A DNA stretch of 18,878 nucleotides from the NCBI RefSeq assembly GCF_024699075.1, contig NZ_JAILQF010000414.1, positions 1 to 18,878 of the forward strand, read 5' to 3'. The notes beneath the pieces were generated by a model. It did not search any database and was not told the DNA's origin. It was given only the letters and a program-made list of their open reading frames with translations. The DNA comes from Butyrivibrio sp. Lineage in GTDB: Bacteria; Bacillota_A; Clostridia; Lachnospirales; Lachnospiraceae. This document shows positions 1 to 8,107 of the stretch, piece after piece; the first letter of the stretch is position 1; each line of letters starts with the position of its first letter. A program made the translations under genes and the position numbers.

Positions 1-514
<514 letters not shown>

Positions 515-526
515 GGAGGCTATGAA

Positions 527-1717
527 ATGAAAGTTCTTGTTATAAATTGCGGTAGTTCATCACTTAAGTTCCAGCTTATTGACGCAGAGACAGAACAGCT
601 TCTTTTTAAGGGCCTTTGCGAGAGAATCGGTATTGAGGGAAGTCAGATTTCTTATACAGCTACAGGTAAGGACAAGGTTACAAAGGTAACTCCTATGCCT
701 GAGCACAAGACAGCTGTAAGCCTTGTACTTGAAGCACTTACAGAGAGTGGCGTTGTTAAGTCTCTTGATGAGATCGATGCTGTAGGACACAGAATCGTTC
801 ATGGTGGAGAGAAGTTCACAAAGTCTGTTGTTATTAATGAAGAAGTAGTAAAGGCTATTGAAGAAGTTTCTGATCTTGCACCTTTACACAATCCTGCTAA
901 TGTTATCGGTATCAGAGCTTGTCAGGAGCTTATGCCTGGCACACCTATGGTAGCAGTATTTGATACAGCTTTCCATCAGACAATGCCTGAGAAAGCATAT
1001 CTTTATGGTCTTCCATACGATATTTACAAGAATTACAAGATCCGTCGTTATGGATTCCATGGTACATCACATTCATTTGTAAGCAAGAAGGTTGCTGAAA
1101 TTGAAGGAAAGCCATATGATTCACTTAAGATCATCGTATGCCACCTTGGTAACGGTGCATCTGTATCCGCTGTTAAGAATGGTAAGTGTGTAGATACATC
1201 TATGGGACTTACTCCTCTTGAAGGTCTTATCATGGGTACAAGATGCGGATCTATCGACCCTTCTGTAATTGAAACACTTGAGAAGAAGATGAATCTTGAC
1301 ACTGCTGGTGTTATGAAGGTTCTTAACAAGGAATCAGGTGTATACGGACTTTCTGAAGGTATCAGCTCAGACTTCCGTGATCTTGAGTCTGCTTATGTTA
1401 AGGGCGACAAGAACGCTATCAGAGCCGTTGACAGCTTCTGTTATCAGGTTCTTAAATATATCGGTTCTTATACAGCAGCTATGGACGGTGTTGACTGCAT
1501 CGCATTCACAGCAGGTGTTGGTGAGAACTCAGGCTTTGTAAGAAAGCTTATAATCGATCGTCTTGGATTCCTTGGAGTTAAGTGCAATGATGAAGCTAAC
1601 AAGGTAAGAGGCGAAGAGAAGCTTGTATCTACAGAAGATAGCAAGGTTAAAGTTTATGTAGTTCCTACTAACGAAGAACTTGCTATTGCAAGAGATACAT
1701 ACGAACTGCTTAGATGA
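527..1717 (+). CDS. ackA: Acetate kinase
   Basis: The 396-residue protein has normal acetate kinase length. It converts acetyl phosphate and ADP to acetate and ATP. Motifs in order: VINCGSSSLKFQL at 5-17 (Asn7), GHRIVHGG at 87-94 (Arg89), FDTAFHQTMP at 145-154 (Asp146), GFHGTSH at 176-182 (His178), HLGNGAS at 206-212, and GLIMGTRCGSID ending near 244 (Arg239). The C-terminus has the PTNEE segment at 380-384 that holds the metal-binding glutamate. All catalytic residues of the ASKHA-fold family are present. The ATG at 527 is preceded by AAGGAGG at 513-519, which overlaps the pta stop, so translation is probably coupled to pta. Tandem hairpins follow the stop. Butyrate kinase is unlikely given length and motifs. 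Confidence 0.98.
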   Translation: MKVLVINCGSSSLKFQLIDAETEQLLFKGLCERIGIEGSQISYTATGKDKVTKVTPMPEHKTAVSLVLEALTESGVVKSLDEIDAVGHRIVHGGEKFTKSVVINEEVVKAIEEVSDLAPLHNPANVIGIRACQELMPGTPMVAVFDTAFHQTMPEKAYLYGLPYDIYKNYKIRRYGFHGTSHSFVSKKVAEIEGKPYDSLKIIVCHLGNGASVSAVKNGKCVDTSMGLTPLEGLIMGTRCGSIDPSVIETLEKKMNLDTAGVMKVLNKESGVYGLSEGISSDFRDLESAYVKGDKNAIRAVDSFCYQVLKYIGSYTAAMDGVDCIAFTAGVGENSGFVRKLIIDRLGFLGVKCNDEANKVRGEEKLVSTEDSKVKVYVVPTNEELAIARDTYELLR

Positions 1718-1720
1718 TTA

Positions 1721-1776
1721 CGACATAGAAGTACATCCCTGTACTTCTGGACATGTCGAATTTACATCCTGTAAAT
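1721..1776 (+). repeat. Tandem hairpins after ackA, possible terminator or REP-like palindromes
   Basis: Two stem-loops lie back to back. The first pairs AGAAGTACA (1727-1735) with TGTACTTCT (1740-1748) around a TCCC loop, and CGACAT/ATGTCG (1721-1726/1753-1758) extends it below a 4-base bulge. The second pairs ATTTACA (1760-1766) with TGTAAAT (1770-1776) around TCC. Both apices share the pattern ACA-TCC(C)-TGT. No U-tract follows, so a standard intrinsic terminator is doubtful. A dispersed REP-like palindrome or mRNA-stabilising 3' structure is the alternative. Confidence 0.45.
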
Positions 1777-1797
1777 ACTAGTTAAAATATTTAGGTA

Positions 1798-1826
1798 TTG
1801 ACAAAAGGGTACCATCTAGGTATAAT
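1798..1826 (+). promoter_or_regulatory. Consensus sigma-A promoter for rpmF
   Basis: A perfect -35 TTGACA (1798-1803) and perfect -10 TATAAT (1821-1826) are separated by exactly 17 bases. Transcription should begin near 1832-1834, giving a leader of about 100 bases. A direct repeat TAGGTAT occurs at 1792-1798 and 1817-1823, abutting the -35 and overlapping the -10, and could be a regulator site. Such a strong promoter fits a ribosomal protein gene. Confidence 0.9.
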
Positions 1827-1834
1827 CATTAAGC

Positions 1835-1920
1835 GTGTGACAAAGTCGCACATATTAAGTGAGTAATATTATTACCGGCTCAGCTTGGCTTACGGCTGGT
1901 AATCGAATACGACCAGCGTA
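1835..1920 (+). promoter_or_regulatory. Structured rpmF leader with competing hairpins
   Basis: Three pairings are visible in the predicted 5' UTR. GTGTGAC (1835-1841) pairs with GTCGCAC (1845-1851) around AAA at the extreme 5' end. ATTACCGGC (1871-1879) pairs with GCTGGTAAT (1895-1903), nine pairs with one G-U. The same GCTGGT (1895-1900) can instead pair with ACCAGC (1912-1917), directly beside the SD at 1920-1926. The second and third helices exclude each other. A regulatory switch is inferred; no known leader family is recognised. Confidence 0.5.
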
Positions 1921-1934
1921 AGGAGGTGTTACGA

Positions 1935-2117
1935 ATGTCTATCTGCCCTAAGAATAAGTCTTCTAAAGGTCACCGTGATCAGAGAAGAGCAAATTGGAAG
2001 ATGAGCGCACCGACTCTTGTAAAGTGCAGCCACTGCGGAGCTCTTATGCAGCCTCATCAGGTATGCAAAGCTTGCGGTTACTATGAGAACAAGAGCGTTG
2101 TTGCTGTTGAAGACTAA
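1935..2117 (+). CDS. rpmF: 50S ribosomal protein L32 (bL32)
   Basis: This 60-residue protein begins MSICPKNKSSKGHRDQRR, the typical basic bL32 N-terminus. It ends with two cysteine pairs, KCSHCG and CKACGYY, that form the zinc-binding ribbon of the C+ type of L32. It belongs to the large ribosomal subunit. The ATG at 1935 is chosen because AAGGAGG (1920-1926) lies 8 bases upstream; an in-frame GTG at 1926 overlaps the SD and is unlikely. The gene has its own consensus promoter and a strong terminator, so it may be a largely independent unit despite lying next to plsX. The yceD (DUF177) gene that often precedes rpmF is absent; ackA is the upstream neighbour instead. Confidence 0.97.
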   Translation: MSICPKNKSSKGHRDQRRANWKMSAPTLVKCSHCGALMQPHQVCKACGYYENKSVVAVED

Positions 2118-2136
2118 TTTAAAACGGTTAAATATT

Positions 2137-2171
2137 AAGGCTTTCCGATTTATCGGGAAGCCTTGATTTTT
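2137..2171 (+). terminator. Intrinsic terminator after rpmF
   Basis: AAGGCTTTCCGA (2137-2148) pairs with TCGGGAAGCCTT (2153-2164) over 12 positions, one of them G-U, around a TTTA loop. GATTTTTG follows. This is a strong Rho-independent terminator that should separate most rpmF transcription from plsX. Confidence 0.88.
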
Positions 2172-2312
2172 GCCCTTTTGTCGAGTAAACTTGTAATAGT
2201 GCTTTTATGCGGAATTATGTATGTTTGCTGACTGTCTTAGTAATATGGCAGTCGCAGGGCGCCGATATTTTAGGCACAGACATCATTATTAAACATTAAA
2301 TGGAGGAGCTAA
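2172..2312 (+). promoter_or_regulatory. rpmF-plsX spacer, hairpin but no clear promoter
   Basis: After the rpmF terminator, plsX needs either read-through or its own promoter, but no convincing -35/-10 pair is visible. TTGTAA followed 17 bases later by ATTATG is the best weak candidate. A hairpin GACTGTC (2230-2236) / GGCAGTC (2247-2253) with a 10-base loop sits mid-spacer. No recognisable FapR or FabT operator was found. GGAGG at 2302-2306 is the plsX ribosome binding site. Confidence 0.3.
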
Positions 2313-3326
2313 ATGGCTGATCTTATTAGAGTTGCCGTTGACGCTATGGGTGGAGATAATGCACCCGGAGAGATCGTCAAGGGTGCTATTGAAGCTATAA
2401 AGGAAGATAGTAATGTTAAGGTTTTTCTTGTCGGACAGGAAGACAAGATCCAGGCTGAACTTTCCAAGTACAACGGATATGACCAGAACAGAGTTGAGAT
2501 AGTAAATGCTACACAGATCATAGAGATGGCAGAAGCACCTGTTGTTGCTATCAGACAGAAGCCTGATTCTTCTATAGTAAAGGCTATGCAGATGGTCAAG
2601 CACGGCGAGGCTGATGCTTATGTAAGCGCAGGTAGTACCGGTGCTAACCTTGTTGGCGGACAGACAATCGTAGGTCGTATCAAGGGCGTTAAGAGAGCAC
2701 CTCTTGCTCCTATGATCCCTACAGAAAAGGGTGTATCCCTTCTTATTGACTGTGGAGCTAATGTAGATGCAAGACCTGATCAGCTTCTTCAGTTTGCTAT
2801 TATGGGTTCTATATATGCTGAGAACATTCTTGGTAAGAGGAATCCTACAGTAGGACTTCTTTCAATTGGAACAGAAGAGGATAAGGGTAATTCACTTGTA
2901 AAGGAGACCTTCCCGCTTCTTAAGAATTGTCCTGACATCAATTTTATCGGCAACGTTGAGTCAAGAGAGATTCCTGCAGGTGCTGCAGATGTTATCGTAA
3001 CTGAAGCTTTTGCTGGTAATATAGCTCTTAAGATGTATGAAGGTGTTGCCAAGACTATGGGAAGAGTCATAAAGAATACTTTCCTTACAAATCTTAGAAC
3101 CAAGATTGCATACCTTCTTCTTAAGAAAGAGTTTACAACCAACCTTAAGGCATTTGATGCCAAGCAGTATGGCGGAGCTCCTATGCTGGGACTTAATGGA
3201 CTCGTAGTTAAGACACATGGAAGCGCTAAGGCTGTTGAAGTTAAGAATTCAATTCTTCAATGTGTTCTCTTTAAAACACATAATGTTGATGATAAGATAA
3301 AAGAGGTATTGAACAACAAGGATTGA
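2313..3326 (+). CDS. plsX: Phosphate acyltransferase PlsX
   Basis: The 337-residue protein matches PlsX in length and in its N-terminal signature VAVDAMGGDNAP (residues 7-18). Other family blocks are the AYVSAGSTGA-type segment, the GVSLLIDCGANVDARP segment, LLSIGTEEDKGN and the C-terminal PMLGLNGLVVKTHGSA segment. PlsX converts acyl-ACP and phosphate to acyl-phosphate, the donor for PlsY in phosphatidic acid synthesis, and acts peripherally at the membrane. The ATG at 2313 has GGAGG 6 bases upstream. acpP, encoding its acyl carrier substrate, follows after 76 bases, though the fabHDG genes often found between them are missing. The pairing with rpmF upstream is the common bacterial arrangement. 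Confidence 0.97.
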   Translation: MADLIRVAVDAMGGDNAPGEIVKGAIEAIKEDSNVKVFLVGQEDKIQAELSKYNGYDQNRVEIVNATQIIEMAEAPVVAIRQKPDSSIVKAMQMVKHGEADAYVSAGSTGANLVGGQTIVGRIKGVKRAPLAPMIPTEKGVSLLIDCGANVDARPDQLLQFAIMGSIYAENILGKRNPTVGLLSIGTEEDKGNSLVKETFPLLKNCPDINFIGNVESREIPAGAADVIVTEAFAGNIALKMYEGVAKTMGRVIKNTFLTNLRTKIAYLLLKKEFTTNLKAFDAKQYGGAPMLGLNGLVVKTHGSAKAVEVKNSILQCVLFKTHNVDDKIKEVLNNKD

Positions 3327-3402
3327 TTTATATGATGCATGTGTCTGAATGTCTTATATTTACAGCATTTGCATTAAATAAAATAATAAGGAGTAAAGGG
3401 TT

Positions 3403-3633
3403 ATGGAACTTGAAAAATTAAAAGCACTTATAGTTGACGTTCTTAATGTTGATGCGGATGAGATTACAGAAGATACAACTTTTATTGATGACCTTGGAGC
3501 AGATTCACTTGATGTATTCCAGATCATTATGGGTATTGAAGAAGAGTTTAAGATTCAGATCCCACAGGAGAAGGTTGAGAAAATCTCTACTGTAGGAGAA
3601 GCTGTTGCTCTCATTAAGGAAGCTAAGAACTAA
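3403..3633 (+). CDS. acpP: Acyl carrier protein
   Basis: This 76-residue acidic protein has the phosphopantetheine attachment motif LGADSLD, with the modified serine at residue 35. That is the normal length and position for bacterial ACP. It carries growing acyl chains in the cytoplasm for fatty acid synthesis and donates them to PlsX, encoded immediately upstream. AAGGAG at 3388-3393 lies 9 bases before the ATG. The 76-base gap from plsX holds no evident terminator, so co-transcription with plsX is likely. A structured 95-base spacer separates it from the rnc stop-to-start region. Its place between plsX and rnc supports the housekeeping ACP rather than a polyketide-type carrier. Confidence 0.97.
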   Translation: MELEKLKALIVDVLNVDADEITEDTTFIDDLGADSLDVFQIIMGIEEEFKIQIPQEKVEKISTVGEAVALIKEAKN

Positions 3634-3663
3634 TAACATTTAATATATATTAGAAGAGCTTTT

Positions 3664-3720
3664 GGACGTTTACTGTATGAAAGCGGGTCTTCGGACTTTA
3701 ATATTTATATAGTAACGTCC
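3664..3720 (+). promoter_or_regulatory. Long stem-loop with inner UUCG hairpin upstream of rnc
   Basis: GGACGTT (3664-3670) plus ACT (3672-3674) pair with AGT (3711-3713) plus AACGTCC (3714-3720), leaving one bulged T. Inside, GTC (3687-3689) and GAC (3694-3696) close a UUCG tetraloop in the canonical C(UUCG)G context, extended by two G-U pairs. No T-tract follows, so this is not an ordinary terminator. It lies 44 bases before the rnc start and could be a processing or regulatory structure. Confidence 0.5.
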
Positions 3721-3764
3721 ATTGCCTTTTGATTATCGGCCCCAAGCAGGGACTGGAGGATAAA

Positions 3765-4460
3765 ATGTATAACGAAAATGATATTACCGAACTGGAAGAC
3801 CGCATCGGGTATCATTTCAAGGACAGAGCGCTGATTCGTATGGCTCTTACACATTCATCTTATGCCAATGAGCAGAAGATCAATAAGCAGCCTGATTACG
3901 AAAGACTTGAGTTTTTGGGCGATTCTGTACTTGAAATGGTATCCAGTACGTATCTGTACAATAATTACCCGGACAAGAAGGAAGGTCAGATGACCAAAAT
4001 GCGTGCTTCAATGGTCTGTGAGCAGGCACTTGCTTTTTGTGCCCGAGATATTGAACTTGAAAAGTTTATTCTCCTTGGAAAAGGCGAAGAATCAACAGGA
4101 GGCAGACATCGCGATTCTATAATTTCTGATGTTATGGAAGCGGTTATAGGTGCTATCTATATAGATGGTGGCATTGAACCTGCCAAGAGTCATATAGACA
4201 AGTTTATTCTCAACGATCTTGAGAATAAGCAGATCTTTGTGGATGCCAAGTCCGTACTTCAGGAATTGGTTCAGAAAGATTCCAGCAAAACTCTTTCCTA
4301 CGAAATTTATGGCGAGAGTGGTCCGGAACATGATAAAATATTTAAGTCGCGTGTACTTGTAAGCGGCGAAATTCTTGGAGAGGGTGAGGGACATACCAAG
4401 AAAGCTGCAGAACAGCAGGCTGCTTATCAGGCAGTTCTCAAGCTTAAAGATAAGGCTTGA
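3765..4460 (+). CDS. rnc: Ribonuclease III
   Basis: The 231-residue protein cleaves double-stranded RNA in rRNA and mRNA maturation. The N-terminal endonuclease domain has the signature ERLEFLGDSVLEM at 46-58 and DVMEAVIGAIYIDGG at 122-136. The expected catalytic residues are Glu49, Asp53, Asp122 and Glu125, all present. A double-stranded RNA binding domain spans about 160-229, with the terminal KKAAEQQAA motif. The ATG at 3765 is preferred because GGAGG (3755-3759) precedes it; a TTG in frame at 3729 lacks an SD. It sits before smc and ftsY, the classical rnc-smc-ftsY order. A long stem-loop directly upstream may be a substrate of the enzyme itself. Confidence 0.96.
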   Translation: MYNENDITELEDRIGYHFKDRALIRMALTHSSYANEQKINKQPDYERLEFLGDSVLEMVSSTYLYNNYPDKKEGQMTKMRASMVCEQALAFCARDIELEKFILLGKGEESTGGRHRDSIISDVMEAVIGAIYIDGGIEPAKSHIDKFILNDLENKQIFVDAKSVLQELVQKDSSKTLSYEIYGESGPEHDKIFKSRVLVSGEILGEGEGHTKKAAEQQAAYQAVLKLKDKA

Positions 4461-4549
4461 TATGCACATACCTAAGGGTTATGGGATGAGGTTTCTTTAT
4501 TGAATACAGAGACCTTTGTATGCTTTTATATGTCTCTTAAAAAGAGGAT
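4461..4549 (+). promoter_or_regulatory. rnc-smc spacer with hairpin over the smc ribosome binding site
   Basis: AGGTTTCT (4489-4496) pairs with AGAGACCT (4508-4515) around an 11-base loop. Immediately before smc, CTCTT (4534-4538) pairs with AAGAG (4542-4546) around AAA, covering the only SD-like sequence, AAGAGGA (4542-4548). That SD core ends only 2 bases before the ATG. Both features predict weak or controlled smc initiation. No clear promoter is seen. Confidence 0.4.
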
Positions 4550-7500
4550 ATGTATCTTAAGAGTATTGAGATTCATGGCTTTAAATCTTTTGCCAATCGT
4601 ATAAAACTTGATTTTCACAACGGAATAACAGGAATTGTAGGACCTAACGGATCCGGTAAGAGTAATGTTGCCGATGCAGTTCGTTGGGTTCTTGGTGAGC
4701 AGCGCGCCAGGCAGCTTCGTGGCGGTTCCATGCAGGATGTCATATTCTCAGGAACTGAGCTTCGTAAGCCCCTTGGCTTTGCATACGTTGCCATAACTCT
4801 TGATAATTCCGATCATGCACTTTCCATTGATTTTGAAGAAGTTACTGTTTCACGTCGCCTTTATAGAAGCGGTGAATCAGAATATATGATCAACAACAGC
4901 CCATGTCGTCTTAAGGACATCAATGAGCTTTTTTATGATACAGGTATTGGTAAAGAGGGATATTCCATTATCGGACAGGGTCAGATCGATCAGATCCTTT
5001 CTTCCAAGCCTGAAGACAGACGTAATCTTTTTGATGAGGCTGCAGGAATCGTTAAGTTCAAGTTAAGGAAAGAGACTGCGATCAAGAAGCTTGAGGATGA
5101 AAAGCTCAATCTCACCCGTATTACAGATATTTTATCTGAGCTTGAGAAGCAGCTTGAACCTCTTGAGAAGCAGTCTGAGATTGCCAAGATATACCTTAAG
5201 AATAAGGAAAGACTTAAGACTCTCGATGTCAATATTTTCCTTATGGATACGGAAAGACTTAAGGGACTTTTGGAAGAAGCCGGTGAAAAGCTTTCTATTG
5301 CTGAGAAAGATCTTACAGAAGTTGGTGCTAAATATGATCAGGCAAGGATCGATTATGATGAGGCACAGGCAAGACTTGATGAGATAGAACAAGAGATTGA
5401 AGAAGCCAGAAATGAGATGACAAGTTCCAGCGTCCTTAAAGAAAAGCTTGAAGGACAGCTTGCACTTCTCAAAGAACAGATTCGTTCTGTAACAGCAAGT
5501 TCAGAGCACTTCCAGGTCAGAAAGACCGAGATAGAAGCTGAGATTTTTAAGGCAAATGAAGAAAAGCAGGGAGTTCTTTCTACTAAAACAGGTGTAGATG
5601 AAGAGGTTTCAGCACTTGAAGATAAGAAGAAAATAGCTACCGATAAATATAATGAGATTCAGGACCGTGAACAGGAACTGAACAAGCAGATTGAAGAGAA
5701 CAATGCCAAGATCATAAGTACTATTAGTGATCGTGCCAATATCAAATCACGTCAGAGTTCTCTTTCAACCATGAAAGAACAGATTGGGATCAGAAAGGCA
5801 GAACTTACCAGTAAGCTTGTTCAGGCCAGCTCTGATGAAGAGAAGAAGGAAGCAAGGATGAAAGAGCTTCGAGATATATTCGAGGCTGTAAATGAAGAAA
5901 TCCGCGTCCTTACTGATGAACAGAAAAGCGGTGAAGATCGTCTTGCCAAGATCAAAGAGATATTATCAGGCAATGATGAGAAGATAAGAGAAGCAAGAAA
6001 TGCTGCCATGCAGCAAAAGTCAAAGCTTGATGCTCTTGCTAATCTTACGGAGAGATATGAAGGTTACGGCGGCGCTGTTAAGCGTGTCATGGAGCAAAAG
6101 GATAATAATCCCGGAGTTATAGGTGTTGTAGCCGATATTATCAAAACCGATAAAAAGTATGAAACTGCTATAGAGACTGCACTTGGCGGAAGCATCCAAA
6201 ACGTAGTAACAAAGGATGAAGCTACAGCCAAGAAGATGATCGCATATCTTAAGCAGACCAAGGGAGGCCGTGCTACATTCCTTCCTCTTACAGCACTTAA
6301 GAGCCAGCAGGATTTCAGGTTCAAGGATGCGCTTAACGAAAAGGGTGCAATAGGTCTTGCTGATGGCCTTGTTAAGATTGATAAGGAATACAGGGCAGTT
6401 GCTGCTAATCTCCTTGGAAGAGTCCTTGTAGTTGACGATATAGATAATGCTACAAGAATAGCCGGCAAGTACAGCTATAGTATCAGAATGGTTACTCTTG
6501 AAGGCGAACTTCTCATGCCTGGCGGAGCTATTTCCGGTGGTGCTTTCAAGAACTCATCTAATCTTCTTGGTAGAAGACGTGAGATGGATGACCTTGAAAA
6601 AGAAGTTAATGAAAAGCTTGAAGAGGCTAGAAAACTTGAAGAAGAGATAACATCCGTAAGAGAAGAAAGAAATGCTCTTCGTGTAAGTCTTGAGACAACA
6701 AGACTTAAGCTTCAGAACAAGTTCATCGAACAAAATACCGCAAGACTCAATGTCGTAAGAGAAGAAGAGAAGCAGAAGGAAGAAGCTACATCTTTTGAAT
6801 CTCTTAAGAATGAAAATCTTGATATTGAGAATCAGGTAGCTGATATAGAGAAGCAGGAAAAAGAGACTAAGGAAAAGCTTGAGCAGTCCATACAGACAGA
6901 AGCTGAGTGTCAGAAGGCTTTGGAAGATCTTAATAAGGAGCTTTCAGAACTTTCAGGTAATGAGGAAGAGGCAGCATCTGAAATATCCAAATGGGAAATG
7001 GAAATTGCAAAAGTATCCCAGAGACTTGAATTCCAGCAGGAGAACCTGTCAAGAATAGATGAAGAGATTGCTACAAGACAGAAAGATCTTAATGAAGTTC
7101 TTGAACATATAGAAACATCCGGAAGAGAACTTGAGCAGAAAAATGCTGACATTGTACAGATCATGCAGACAATGGAAGCTTCTGCTACCAGCAATCAGGA
7201 AAATAAAGAAAAACTTGAAAAGATCCAGCATACAAGAGAAGAGATATCTCTTAAGCAGAAGAACTTCTTTGAGGTTCGTGAAAAGCTTGCTGAGTCCAAG
7301 TCTTCACTTGACAGAGAAGTTAACAGACTTTCAACACAGAAAGAGAAGCTTGATTCTCAGGTAGAAGGTCTTATCAACTACATGTGGGATGAATATGAAA
7401 TAACTCTTACCCAGGCTGCACAGATGAAGGATCCTGAGCTTACAGATGCTTCTTCAATGAAGAAGGAGATAGGACAGCTCAAGAATTCCATAAGAGAACT

Positions 7501-8107
7501 TGGAGATGTTAATGTTAATGCTATAGAGGATTACAAGAATGTATCCGAAAGGTATTCATTCCTTAAGACTCAGCATGATGACCTTGTTGTTGCGGAAGAG
7601 CAGCTCAGAGTTATCATAGCAGATCTTGATGAATCAATGAGGAATCAGTTCAGAGAACAGTTTAAGCTTATCAGTGAACAGTTCGATAAAGTATTTAAAG
7701 AAATGTTTGGAGGCGGACACGGAACTCTTGAAATTGATGAATCAGTCGATATACTTGAAGCAGGCATCAAGATCATAGCGCAGCCCCCGGGCAAGAAACT
7801 TGTAAACATGAACATGATGTCCGGTGGCGAGAAGGCCCTTACTGCAATAGCTCTGCTTTTTGCTATTCAGAACCTTAAGCCTTCACCATTTTGCTTACTT
7901 GACGAGATTGAGGCAGCGCTTGATGAAAATAACGTTGTGCGCTTTGCCAAATATCTGCATAAATTAAAAGATACTCAGTTCATTGTAATTACGCATCGTC
8001 GTGGTACAATGGAAAGTGCAGACAGACTCTATGGTATTACCATGCAGGAAAAGGGTGTGTCGGCACTTGTAAGTGTTAATCTCATTGATAAGGAGCTAAC
8101 GAACTAG
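4550..8107 (+). CDS. smc: Chromosome segregation protein SMC
   Basis: The 1185-residue protein has full SMC architecture. The N-terminal head begins MYLKSIEIHGFKSFA and carries Walker A GPNGSGKSN at 31-39. A long Glu/Lys-rich coiled coil follows to about 500. The hinge spans about 503-665, with YEGYGGAV at its start and GGAISGG near its end. The returning coiled coil reaches about 1015. The C-terminal head has the ABC signature SGGEK at 1091-1095 and Walker B ending FCLLDEIEAALDE (Asp1118, Glu1119). SMC dimers with ScpA and ScpB condense and segregate chromosomes; no scp gene is present here. The ATG is fixed by the upstream in-frame stop and the canonical N-terminus. Its last base overlaps the ftsY start. 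Confidence 0.98.
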   Translation: MYLKSIEIHGFKSFANRIKLDFHNGITGIVGPNGSGKSNVADAVRWVLGEQRARQLRGGSMQDVIFSGTELRKPLGFAYVAITLDNSDHALSIDFEEVTVSRRLYRSGESEYMINNSPCRLKDINELFYDTGIGKEGYSIIGQGQIDQILSSKPEDRRNLFDEAAGIVKFKLRKETAIKKLEDEKLNLTRITDILSELEKQLEPLEKQSEIAKIYLKNKERLKTLDVNIFLMDTERLKGLLEEAGEKLSIAEKDLTEVGAKYDQARIDYDEAQARLDEIEQEIEEARNEMTSSSVLKEKLEGQLALLKEQIRSVTASSEHFQVRKTEIEAEIFKANEEKQGVLSTKTGVDEEVSALEDKKKIATDKYNEIQDREQELNKQIEENNAKIISTISDRANIKSRQSSLSTMKEQIGIRKAELTSKLVQASSDEEKKEARMKELRDIFEAVNEEIRVLTDEQKSGEDRLAKIKEILSGNDEKIREARNAAMQQKSKLDALANLTERYEGYGGAVKRVMEQKDNNPGVIGVVADIIKTDKKYETAIETALGGSIQNVVTKDEATAKKMIAYLKQTKGGRATFLPLTALKSQQDFRFKDALNEKGAIGLADGLVKIDKEYRAVAANLLGRVLVVDDIDNATRIAGKYSYSIRMVTLEGELLMPGGAISGGAFKNSSNLLGRRREMDDLEKEVNEKLEEARKLEEEITSVREERNALRVSLETTRLKLQNKFIEQNTARLNVVREEEKQKEEATSFESLKNENLDIENQVADIEKQEKETKEKLEQSIQTEAECQKALEDLNKELSELSGNEEEAASEISKWEMEIAKVSQRLEFQQENLSRIDEEIATRQKDLNEVLEHIETSGRELEQKNADIVQIMQTMEASATSNQENKEKLEKIQHTREEISLKQKNFFEVREKLAESKSSLDREVNRLSTQKEKLDSQVEGLINYMWDEYEITLTQAAQMKDPELTDASSMKKEIGQLKNSIRELGDVNVNAIEDYKNVSERYSFLKTQHDDLVVAEEQLRVIIADLDESMRNQFREQFKLISEQFDKVFKEMFGGGHGTLEIDESVDILEAGIKIIAQPPGKKLVNMNMMSGGEKALTAIALLFAIQNLKPSPFCLLDEIEAALDENNVVRFAKYLHKLKDTQFIVITHRRGTMESADRLYGITMQEKGVSALVSVNLIDKELTN

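Noticed and set aside
560..802. Minus-strand open frame in ackA
   Set aside because: It is a shadow of the conserved acetate kinase frame with no start signal.
3729..3764. TTG start extending RNase III by 12 residues
   Set aside because: The extension lacks an SD, while GGAGG sits just before the ATG at 3765.
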